DNA from: Arthrobacter sp. ISL-65
GTDB lineage: Bacteria > Actinomycetota > Actinomycetes > Actinomycetales > Micrococcaceae
Direction: 5' to 3'
Length of the DNA stretch: 50,805 nt
Assembly (NCBI RefSeq): GCF_018613795.1
Contig: NZ_JAGGPN010000051.1
Span: 1 to 50,805, forward strand
Made by a program: the position numbers and the translations under genes. Each line of letters opens with the position of its first letter. Position 1 is the first letter of the stretch. Positions 10,101 through 17,197 of this stretch are shown here, piece after piece. The notes under the pieces are model-generated. The model ran no database searches. It had not been told where the DNA came from and was given only the letters and a program-made list of their open reading frames with translations.

Positions 10101-11442
10101 CGATTCGGCCGAGGTATTCGATTTCCCCTTCCTTGTTGATCCGGCCCAGATCCCCGGTGCGGTAGATTCTCCCTGAGGGGTTATGGCGGATTTTGAGGAA
10201 GTCGGGTATGAAGGCCCGGGCGGTCAGGTCCGGGCGGTTAACGTATCCCCTTGCCAGGCCGACGCCGGCGAGCCCGATTTCACCTGCTTCCCCCAGGGGC
10301 AGTGCGTGGCTGCCGTTGGGGTCAAGGATGACAGCGGAGTAGGTGGGCAGGGGCACGCCCAGGGAAATGGGCTTGTCAGGGTCCAACAGGGCCCACGTGG
10401 CAGTGACTGTGGCCTCGGTCGGCCCGTAGACATTCAGGAAGCGGCGGTCGGGTGTGTGCCATCGTGTCACCAGGTCCCGGGGGCAGGCCTCCCCGGAGAC
10501 GAGCAGGAAGCGAAGCTCGGGAAGATCCTCGTCGATGGTAGCCAGAAGAGTCGGCACGCAGCACAGGGCGCTGATCCGTTTCCCTACCAGGTACTCGCTC
10601 AGTTCAGTTCCCAGGAGAGTAGAACCGGCGGGTTTGGGTACCAGCGTCGCCCCCGCGAGCCAGGACACCCAAATTTCTTCAACCGAGAAATCAAAGGCTA
10701 TGGTCATGCCCTGATAGACGCGGTCGGTGGACTCGATGCCATACAGGGCGGAGGCGACGCGGACGAAATTGCAGATGCTTGCGTGCTCAATGGCGACGCC
10801 TTTGGGTCGGCCGGTAGAGCCTGATGTGTAGATGATGTAGGCGAGTTCGTCCGTGCTGCCGCGTGCCGGCGGTAGCTCGAGGCGGGTGGGGTTCTCCGCC
10901 TCGATATGCGCCTGCGCATGGTCCAGGCAGATGGTCAGCGCGGCCACTTCAGGCAGCAGGTCCTTCAGATGCGATAAGGAGAGGACCATGGTGGCATCGG
11001 CGTCTTCGATGATGAACTTCAGCCGGTCGGGAGGGAATCCGGGATCGAGGGGGACATAGGCTGCCCGGATTTTTAGCACCGCGAGCATTGCGATGTAGGC
11101 ACGGCTGGGTTGGTCGAAGAGCAGCGCGATTCGGTCCCCGGGGCGTGCTCCGGAGACGAGCAGATGGCGTGCCAGCTGGTTCGCCTGCTGATCCAGCTCC
11201 AGGTACGTGAGGGTTGTGTCCTCGGCATCCACCGCCAGGTGATCGGCCCGTCCCTGTGCAGCAAGGGTGTCGCAGCGGTCCTCGAAGAGCTGATTCAGCC
11301 TTTCGCCTTCCCTCCACCGGACCACGTGGTCAGGGAAAGCCGAAGTCAGGATCGGTCCCGCCCCGTCCAACCCCGTGGTCAGGACACCACGCAGTTCAGC
11401 GGGCCGGATATCACCCTTGCGGGCCTTCACGTTCTCTGTCAT
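7192..11442 (-). CDS. Pls/PosA-type membrane NRPS (cationic poly-amino-acid synthetase candidate)
   Basis: A 1416-residue single-module synthetase. The ATG at 11442 has AAGGA 9 bases upstream and is preferred over a more distal start. An adenylation domain covers about residues 45-545: 'YIIYTSGSTGRPKG' (A3, ~203-215), 'FDFSVEEIW' (A4), 'NVYGPTEATV' (A5), 'YRTGDLGR' (A7). A thiolation domain follows (~565-635) with the phosphopantetheine serine in 'LGANSLL' (Ser597). From ~660 to the end come six hydrophobic segments interleaved with three tandem left-handed beta-helix (hexapeptide) domains. There is no condensation or thioesterase domain. This is the architecture of poly-epsilon-lysine synthetase (Pls) and PosA-like enzymes, whose C-terminal tandem domains join amino acids by isopeptide bonds at the membrane. 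The flanking aspartokinase, asd and ectB-type genes point to L-2,4-diaminobutyrate as monomer. Lysine remains an alternative. Confidence 0.92.
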   Translation of the reverse strand: MTENVKARKGDIRPAELRGVLTTGLDGAGPILTSAFPDHVVRWREGERLNQLFEDRCDTLAAQGRADHLAVDAEDTTLTYLELDQQANQLARHLLVSGARPGDRIALLFDQPSRAYIAMLAVLKIRAAYVPLDPGFPPDRLKFIIEDADATMVLSLSHLKDLLPEVAALTICLDHAQAHIEAENPTRLELPPARGSTDELAYIIYTSGSTGRPKGVAIEHASICNFVRVASALYGIESTDRVYQGMTIAFDFSVEEIWVSWLAGATLVPKPAGSTLLGTELSEYLVGKRISALCCVPTLLATIDEDLPELRFLLVSGEACPRDLVTRWHTPDRRFLNVYGPTEATVTATWALLDPDKPISLGVPLPTYSAVILDPNGSHALPLGEAGEIGLAGVGLARGYVNRPDLTARAFIPDFLKIRHNPSGRIYRTGDLGRINKEGEIEYLGRIDTQVKIRGYRIELAEIESFLLQFPGIAQAVVGTFEPQPGQLELAAYYTLRHDAENVDTPDIYQMLRTRLPGYMVPAYYEQLTTIPMMPSGKADRKQLPRPLERVSLAGTGAYTAPATPAETSLAEQLGVILGLDRVSTDAHFFNDLGANSLLMAHFCARIRRETDLTPPAMQDIYQNPTVRQLAAVLTEVQPALATGPTGYGTDLITDAAVPLPTTFKYVVCGAIQLWIFLGYTMYAAWLLVFGFKWVSGGRDLVDMWLRSVGFGALMFLLLSMTPIILKWILVGRWRPRQIRIWSLDYVRFWTVKTLTRANPLVLFAGSPLYVLYLRLLGAKIGKGVVIFSKTLPACPDLLTVGDNTVIHKGSYFLCYRARPGIIETGPVTLGRNVLVSEETTLDIGTSMGNDTQLGHASSLQTSQAVPDGQVWHGSPAVLTSTNYRRVPAVSCTTRRRVIFSILQLVNRLVLVLPVGILGLAALLPSYLDTGHLQLNDTNFFLHVMAATLTLFIVGLITGLLFVLSVPRLLNHFIETDRVYPLYGVHFAIQRLIARISNAGVYKELFGDSSYIVHYLRALGYDLCKVEQTGSNFGPAFSHESPFLSIVGTGTMVSDGLNMMNADFSSTSFRLSRVRIAGRNFLGNNLTFPIGARVGENCLLATKVMIPIDGPTRTDVGLLGSPPFEIPRSVQRDARFDELKIEEAKNRLLQAKNRHNIVTMMLFLAANWFLFFAATLWGAVTVTTYSFLGVLAISLSMLAFLLFRILFSVLVEHAVLGFRPLKPQYCSIYDSYYWHHERFWKLMTGAPFNGTPFKPVVWRMLGVKVGKRLYDAGLGIPEKTLVTIGDDCAFNEGTLIQGHSLEDGTFKSGYIVVGNRCSLGVSAFVHYGVTMHNGSTVGADAFLMKGADVPETTVFTGNPARAASHRERQTSNPAAVSWGPRHRAPEYVRIRTVKSASHGLHRDPARAHRQRKTPSM

Positions 11443-11502
11443 TATGCTGATTCCTTGGTAAGCGACGATGGTCCCCACGCAGCCTGCTGCGAGTGTTCGT
11501 CG

Positions 11503-13074
11503 TCAGTTCGACCGGCGCATCGGCGCAAGGCGGTGTCCGGCGGTGGCGGGTTCCGGGGCATGAGGGTCGTCCAGCATTCTTCGCGTCCCCCGCCCAGGGC
11601 TGGCAGCGGCACGGCTTTTGGCGGGCTGGTTCTGCGGTTCCCTGATGCGTGGGGTAAGGCCGAATGCTGATCCAAGAGCCTGTATGGCGTCCCTGAGGTG
11701 GGCGGCTCCGGTAGTTGCCGCAAGGGTCGTTTCCGATATTTCGATGAGGTCGAGGTCAGCCTTGGCCTTTGACAGAGTGCTGAAGAAGGTCGCGAGGACT
11801 TGGGGAGACGACCTCATGCCGAGGCCGGTGAGCTCGACCTTGCCTGCGTGTGTCCTGTGCAGCAGATCCTCGAAGTCCAAGGCCTTCTGGCGGGTCCGCA
11901 ATACGGCCAGGGCGCGCGTGAGCTGATCAGCAGGGAGCGAGAAGGCGACGTCGGTTCGGGCACCGGGGCAGCGTGTATCTTGAGCAATTGACTGTACGTG
12001 TATCCCTGACTGCCATAGCGATTCGAATAGCAAAGACGTTCTGCCAGGATCATCGGGAAGCCCGGTGACCACGATTTCCGAGATGGACTGGGCGCCTGCC
12101 ACTTCTGTGATCACGGCATGCTCTGGCGCTGGTCTGCTAAAGGGCCGCCGGTCGAGGCCAGGCAGGATCAGTGTTCCGGGGTCGTCTGTGAATGAAGATC
12201 TGACATGGATGGGAAGACCGAACCGTCGTGCGTACTCCACGCTGCGCAGGTGCATGACCTTGCTACCACAAGCAGCGAGTTCGAGCATTTCTTCGCTGGA
12301 CAAGGCTGCAATTTTCCGTGCTGTAGGAACAACGCGGGGGTCAGCTGTGTAGACGCCGTCTACGTCCGTGTAGATCTCGCAAACACCTGCTCCCAGGGCC
12401 GCGGCGAGTGCTACAGCGGTCAGATCAGAACCGCCCCGCCCCAGCGTGGTCACTCTCCTGCCTTTTTGCGTCCGGCCCTGGAATCCGGCGACGATAGGGA
12501 TCCCGTCATGGTCCAGGCAGTTGCGGATTCGCCCCGGCCTAACATCGATGATGCGCGCCCTGCCGTGCACGCTGTCTGTTATCAGCCCGGCCTGGCTTCC
12601 TGTGAATGCGCGCGCGGCGTGGCCGGCATCGATCAGGGCAATGGCCAGCAGGGATGATGAGACGAGTTCGCCCATGCTCAGCAGGGCGTCCAACGTTCCT
12701 GGGTGCGGCTGCCGGGAAACGTCGGCGGCAAGATCGCACAGGTGATCGGTGGTGTCACCCATGGCCGAGACCACCGCCACGACCCGGTGGCCCGCTTCAC
12801 GCGTTTGGGCTATCCGTCGGGCAGCGCGGCGGATCCCGGCAGCGTCTGCCACCGATGATCCTCCGAATTTCTGTACGATGAGCGCTCCCCCGGATGCGGT
12901 CGGATCGACCTCTTGGCGCAGCTGTTGGCTCCATCCAATCCACGGCGGGGTCTTGGGCGGGTAACGACCGTACGCGCTGCTCCCGGCCGTCGGCGTTCCC
13001 TGGCTTACTGTCTCTGCCGACTGTTCAGCCCCAAAGAAGTTGCCCTCTGCCGCAGAATCGAATTGCATGCTCAT
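11503..13074 (-). CDS. ask: aspartokinase with N-terminal extension
   Basis: A 523-residue aspartate kinase, forming aspartyl phosphate from aspartate and ATP. The kinase domain starts with 'VQKFGGSSV' at about residue 68 and contains 'VVSAMGDTTD', 'GFQGRTQKGRRVTTLGRGGSD' split regions and 'EIYTDVDGVYTADPR'. Two ACT regulatory domains follow ('EIVVTGLPDDPG' and 'VELTGLGMRSSP'). The ATG at 13074 (MSMQF) gives ~64 residues before the kinase domain, unusual because most family members begin within 5 residues of that motif. No ATG, GTG or TTG lies between to give a shorter protein. A ~45-residue Arg/Pro-rich C-terminal tail is also atypical. It lies between the NRPS and aminotransferase genes on the same strand, as expected for a pathway-dedicated enzyme. 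Confidence 0.92.
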   Translation of the reverse strand: MSMQFDSAAEGNFFGAEQSAETVSQGTPTAGSSAYGRYPPKTPPWIGWSQQLRQEVDPTASGGALIVQKFGGSSVADAAGIRRAARRIAQTREAGHRVVAVVSAMGDTTDHLCDLAADVSRQPHPGTLDALLSMGELVSSSLLAIALIDAGHAARAFTGSQAGLITDSVHGRARIIDVRPGRIRNCLDHDGIPIVAGFQGRTQKGRRVTTLGRGGSDLTAVALAAALGAGVCEIYTDVDGVYTADPRVVPTARKIAALSSEEMLELAACGSKVMHLRSVEYARRFGLPIHVRSSFTDDPGTLILPGLDRRPFSRPAPEHAVITEVAGAQSISEIVVTGLPDDPGRTSLLFESLWQSGIHVQSIAQDTRCPGARTDVAFSLPADQLTRALAVLRTRQKALDFEDLLHRTHAGKVELTGLGMRSSPQVLATFFSTLSKAKADLDLIEISETTLAATTGAAHLRDAIQALGSAFGLTPRIREPQNQPAKSRAAASPGRGTRRMLDDPHAPEPATAGHRLAPMRRSN

Positions 13075-13131
13075 TTGCCTATCCCACAGTCCTTGAGTTC
13101 CTCTATGCGGTGCTTTCCACCCGGGGCGCAA

Positions 13132-14406
13132 TCAGGCGACGGTCCTCAGGACAATCTTTTGGCCAGTGATGGCTTCGGCTGCTTCGGCCAGGATTTCCAG
13201 TCCATGGCGCAGCTCTGTGGTGCTGATGGTCAGGGCCGGCATGGTCTTGAGTACTTCGCCTTCGGGGCCGGACGTTTCCACGAGCAGTCCGCGGCTGAAT
13301 GATTCGGCGGCAATTTTTCCTGCGGCCGTCGGATCTGGGTAATGAATCCCGGCGAGCAGGCCGCGGCCGCGTACTGTTGCCCCTTCAGTGGCATTTGCTA
13401 TCAGCCTCAGGCCCTCATGCAACTGCGCTGTCACGGCTGCAATTTCTTGTTCGAATTTCCGGTCCTGCCAGAAGTGTTCCAAGGCCGCGGCCCCCGTGAC
13501 GAATGCCGGGTTGTTGCCCCGGAAGGTGCCGTTGTGTTCCCCGGGTTTCCAGAGATCAAGTTCAGGCTTGAACAGCGTGAGCGCTAAGGGTAATCCGAAA
13601 CCGGAGATGGACTTCGAAAGGCAGACAATGTCCGGGACGATGCCGGTGTTCTCGAAGCTGAAGAACGTCCCTGTCCGTCCGCAGCCGGCCTGCACGTCAT
13701 CGACTATGAGCAAAATGTCGTGTTCGCGGCAGATCTCGGAGAGTTCCCGGAGCCACGACGCCCGTGCTGCTCTTAGGCCGCCTTCTCCCTGAACGGTTTC
13801 GACTATGACAGCTGCCGGCTTTTCGAGTCCTGATCCTGAATCAGCCAAGGCGGACCGGAGCCATAAAAAGTCAGGGGTCTCACCGGCCAGGAATCCGTCA
13901 TATGGGATGCTGGACGCGTGAGTGAGCGGGATCCCGGCACCTTGGCGCTTCATGGAATTGCCAGTAACCGCCAACGAGCCAAGGGTCATCCCATGGAAGG
14001 CGTTGGTGAAACCAAGGACATGAAAGCGCCCTGTGGCCTTGCGGGCCAGTTTCAGCGCGGCCTCCACGCTGTTCGTGCCGGTGGGACCGGGAAACATGAC
14101 TTTATAGTTGAGGTCCCTGGGTTTCAGGATCAGCTCGTGGAATGTCTCCAGGAAACGCCGTTTGGCCTTTGTTTTCATGTCCAGGGAATGAACGACGGCT
14201 CCGGAAAGCAGGTACTCCAGAAGCGGTCTCAGGAGTGCAGGGTGGTTGTGCCCGTAGTTCAGGGCTCCTGCGCCGGAAAAGAAATCGAGGTACTCGTGGC
14301 CGTCCTCACTGTAGAGAAAGCTGCCGGAGGCACGGTCGAAAACGGTGTTCCAACCACGGCAATAGGAACGGACTTCAGATTCGAGGGACTCGAAAATATC
14401 AGACAC
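13132..14406 (-). CDS. ectB: L-2,4-diaminobutyrate:2-oxoglutarate aminotransferase (EctB type)
   Basis: A 424-residue class III PLP aminotransferase that converts L-aspartate-4-semialdehyde plus glutamate to L-2,4-diaminobutyrate. It follows EctB over its full length: 'IFESLESEVRSYCRGW' at the N-terminus, 'GPTGTNSVEAALKLARK', 'VQGEGG', 'LLIVDDVQAGCGRTGTFFSF' and the PLP lysine in 'LSKSISGFGLPLAL' (Lys265), then 'GEHNGTFRGNNPAFVT'. The start is GTG at 14406, with AGGAA about 10 bases upstream. No ectA acetyltransferase or ectC ectoine synthase is present in the window, so diaminobutyrate is probably the end monomer. It is the first gene of a minus-strand series continuing into ask, the NRPS and asd. 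Confidence 0.93.
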   Translation of the reverse strand: MSDIFESLESEVRSYCRGWNTVFDRASGSFLYSEDGHEYLDFFSGAGALNYGHNHPALLRPLLEYLLSGAVVHSLDMKTKAKRRFLETFHELILKPRDLNYKVMFPGPTGTNSVEAALKLARKATGRFHVLGFTNAFHGMTLGSLAVTGNSMKRQGAGIPLTHASSIPYDGFLAGETPDFLWLRSALADSGSGLEKPAAVIVETVQGEGGLRAARASWLRELSEICREHDILLIVDDVQAGCGRTGTFFSFENTGIVPDIVCLSKSISGFGLPLALTLFKPELDLWKPGEHNGTFRGNNPAFVTGAAALEHFWQDRKFEQEIAAVTAQLHEGLRLIANATEGATVRGRGLLAGIHYPDPTAAGKIAAESFSRGLLVETSGPEGEVLKTMPALTISTTELRHGLEILAEAAEAITGQKIVLRTVA

Positions 14407-14764
14407 TTGGGGATTTCCTGCCAGCTACTGTAGAGGACCGGGCGACCTCGTCCGGTTTGACTTCGCTCTTCAATTGACAGCCGCACGGGGGGCTGCGAAC
14501 ACGAGTCGTCGATGCCTTGGATTTTCCCCAGTAGCGAATCCCGGGCTACCTACCGCCAGCCAACCTGCGGCTGCATTTACGGCAATTCCTACCTACAGAA
14601 TCGAATCTATCCACACAACCGGGGGAAAAACACGAGTAATCGGTACCTGTTTTTCAGAGTCGTCTACTACCTGCTTCCGGTAGATGATCTCGTCTGCTGC
14701 AGGGTACTACGTGTGTCTCGTTAAAGCTCTTCCTACTGCCTAACCCGGGCAGTAGTTTTCATCC
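14407..14764. promoter_or_regulatory. upstream region of the ectB-ask-NRPS-asd series
   Basis: These 358 bases between divergent genes hold no supported gene and must contain the promoter for the minus-strand biosynthetic series and, formerly, for the broken peptidase gene on the plus strand. The region is lower in GC than its surroundings. A short inverted repeat (CTACC/GGTAG, 14667-14683) could be a regulator site but is too weak to assign. No confident -35/-10 pair could be fixed by eye. Confidence 0.4.
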
Positions 14765-15869
14765 ATGAAGGCGCTCCATCCGATGGCAAACCCGCTCACA
14801 AGGCAGGCGGAGCCTTCCTCGCTTTAACGCTGTTCCTGTCGGCATGCTCGTAGCCAATTGCAACGCCTCCTGCCCCAAAACATGCAACATCGCGCTCCAC
14901 AGCCCAAGCGGTTCCGGGACCCCAGGCTCTCGTGCCGGCTCTGGGTGTGAAGGCGGGGGAAGTACGGGAAGCTTTCGCGAAGAGGAACCTCATCGGACAC
15001 CTTCAGGCCCTGCAGAAAATCGCCGATGAAGAGGGAGGAAATCGAACTGCCGGCACGTCTGGATATGAGGCATCAGCCCGCTACGTCGAGGACCAGTTAC
15101 GCGCCGCCGGCTACACCCCTATCCGGCACGTCTTCACCTATTGGGACGAAGACCAGGAAGCCGACAGGGAGATCTTCAACATCCTGGCTGACACAGCCGG
15201 AAGCGAAGAGCACACGATAGTTGTGGGCGGTCATTTGGATTCGGTATCCGAAGGCCCGGGGATAAACGACAACGCAAGCGGCGTGGCCGCCATCATCGAA
15301 ACCGCTCGCTGGATGGCCGAAACCGGCGTCCAACCCAAAAACAGGGTGCGTTTCGCGTTCTGGGGAGGAGAAGAAATTGACCTGTTGGGTTCGCAGCATT
15401 ACGTCGATGCACTCAACCAGCGTGAGATCGCCCAAACCGCCCTTAACAGCAACCTGGACATGGTGGCATCACCCAACGGCGGGCGCTTTATTCACGACGG
15501 CGACGGCTCCCGCTACGGCGACGCAGGCCCTCCCGGCTCACAGGAAATCGAGACCCTATTTCGTGACTACTTCGCAAAGAACTCCCTCCCGGCCGAGGCA
15601 ACCGTATTCGACGGCGGATCCGACTACGAACCCTTCCTTCGGGCCGGCATCGCAGTCGGCGGGCTCTTCACGGGCGACGTCGGCACAAAACGGCAAATCA
15701 AGTAAGAGAATACGGCGGGACTAGGGACGAAGACCACGACGCGTGCTTTCACAAGAGCTGCGATACGGTTGAGAACATCAACCAAGAGCTGCTGAAAGAC
15801 ATGGCCGGGGCCCTGGGCTACGCCACCCTCGCTTTCGCCACGACAACCCAGATCCGACCGGACAAATGA
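14765..15869 (+). pseudogene. M28 zinc aminopeptidase lipoprotein, broken in three places
   Basis: The gene encodes an M28-family aminopeptidase resembling secreted Streptomyces aminopeptidases. Zinc-ligand blocks are visible: 'VVGGHLDSVSEGPGINDNASG', 'FWGGEEIDLLGS', 'NLDMVASPN' and 'GGSDYEPFLRAGI'. Three lesions are seen. From the ATG at 14765 the frame is lost before the lipoprotein signal 'LALTLFLSACS', which lies in another frame. A TAG at 14851 directly follows the lipobox cysteine. A frameshift near 15700, after 'GGLFTGDVGTK', gives a stop at 15703; the true C-terminus, 'EYGGTRDEDHDACFHKSCDT' and onwards, continues in another frame to TGA at 15869. An internal start (GTG 14932) would give a cytosolic, C-terminally truncated product. 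Nearby biosynthetic genes are intact, so real decay is more likely than poor sequence. Confidence 0.82.
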
Positions 15870-15986
15870 GCACAACCCGCCGGAAAGGCCGCATGCAAAG
15901 ATATGAGCCGGAGGCTATGTCCTATTAGGGATGGCCCCCCATGCGCCTTCCCTAAGGGCATGGATTCGCGGCTCGGCGTACTTGTT

Positions 15987-16718
15987 TCACTGGTCCAACA
16001 GCAGCGCCATCGCTGCCACGCCGGTATTGGGCAAGCCCAGAGGACCCGGATTCACATCCTCAACAACCCACCGTCCAGAACCGCTCGTCCACCCAGGCAG
16101 CAGGGGAAGGACACCAGCAACGTCGACCAGAGAAGGATCGAGAGACAACCCCCTGCCCAGCGCTTTAAGAATGGCCTCCTTACGCGTCCACAGCACTGTC
16201 TGTAGCAAAGGCCTCTGGGACGGCGGAAGTCTCTGGACATATTCGCGCTCACCGGCAGTCATCGCCACAGCCACGAATCCCTCGAACCCTGCGGACGCGC
16301 GGCACTCCAGATCCACCCCCACGCCCAGAACCAGCTCGTCCACCACCGCCGCCATAAGGCACCAGTCTCCGGACCTGCTCAAGCTACCCTGGACCAGAAG
16401 CCCGTCGGTACCGGTCCGGTAGCGGGGCGCTCCGTGTGCCCTGTCTTTACCGCTGCAACGCCCGCAGACGTAATCAGCGTAAAGGGAGCCAGGATTCACT
16501 CCCGCCACCCTCGCCACGTGCAACCGCAGTGCTATCCGCCCAGCCAAAAACCTGTCGCGCTGCACGGCGGTGCTAAGCCTTAACGCCAACCGCCTCTCCG
16601 CACCACCCAGGGTGCGTGCCTGTCCAAGGTCGACATCCGATAACTTCACAGCCGCCAGCATGGGCTTGCTACTGCCAGACTCTGATGACTTACCCACGAC
16701 GCCTCCGCAAAGTAGCAT
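15987..16718 (-). CDS. Sfp-type 4'-phosphopantetheinyl transferase
   Basis: A 243-residue transferase that moves the phosphopantetheine arm from CoA to the serine of carrier domains. Core motifs are present: 'LGVGVDLECRAS' (magnesium-binding Asp and Glu) and 'WTRKEAILKALGRGL' (the W-x-x-KEA signature), with 'VQRDRFLAGRIALR' near the N-terminus. ATG at 16718 has AAGGA 9 bases upstream; a TTG at 16727 is the alternative. It lies on the same strand as the NRPS cluster, beyond the broken peptidase gene. It is a natural partner for activating Ser597 of the synthetase. Its presence makes the cluster self-sufficient for carrier activation. Confidence 0.88.
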   Translation of the reverse strand: MLLCGGVVGKSSESGSSKPMLAAVKLSDVDLGQARTLGGAERRLALRLSTAVQRDRFLAGRIALRLHVARVAGVNPGSLYADYVCGRCSGKDRAHGAPRYRTGTDGLLVQGSLSRSGDWCLMAAVVDELVLGVGVDLECRASAGFEGFVAVAMTAGEREYVQRLPPSQRPLLQTVLWTRKEAILKALGRGLSLDPSLVDVAGVLPLLPGWTSGSGRWVVEDVNPGPLGLPNTGVAAMALLLDQ

Positions 16719-17197
16719 CCACGGCAATCCTTAGATAACCCCCGAAGTTAGGCAAAGACTATACCCCGGTCATTTCTCGATGACACACCCCCTTGACTGG
16801 GGCCGAACCTCACCCGATGCCGCAAGTCGGAAAGTCCCGTGCCTGCAGCCCGCCCGTGACTACGGAATCAGCAGGGAGACGGTCTACCAGTACCTGCGCC
16901 ACGCCAAATTGGACTGAACCGCTCCCCTGCCGGCGCCGTCGTTGTGCCATGGCCGTAGCTTGACGGAAGGCCGGTTATCGGCGGTTTAAATTTGGTCTGG
17001 AAATAGATGCCTTCCCCTCGATTCTTCGACTGTTGTCCGTTTCCATCTAAATCGGCGCAGTGTCAATACACCTGACGCAGTCTCGTCGATTGTTCATTAC
17101 ATCTGTCGCACCGCAGGTCAGAGCCACGTGTAATGGGCTTGCTGAGGTTAGCTTTCACCGATGTGCAGCCCGCGTCTACCGAACGCTGACGGTTTTG
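16719..17197. other. intergenic stretch with a recombinase-like remnant
   Basis: No intact gene is seen in these 479 bases. On the plus strand, about 16846-16917, a short frame reads 'ARDYGISRETVYQYLRHA' before a TGA at 16915. It resembles the C-terminal helix-turn-helix of a serine recombinase/resolvase, but the rest of such a protein is absent. A weak hairpin, GCTGAC/GTCAGC at 17185-17202, overlaps the stop of the downstream galactosidase gene and might help termination. Confidence 0.4.

Noticed and set aside
13132..14406. Ectoine biosynthesis as the role of the EctB-type gene
   Set aside because: No ectA, ectC or ectD in the window, and the neighbours are a synthetase, PPTase, ask and asd; still possible only if the other ect genes are elsewhere.
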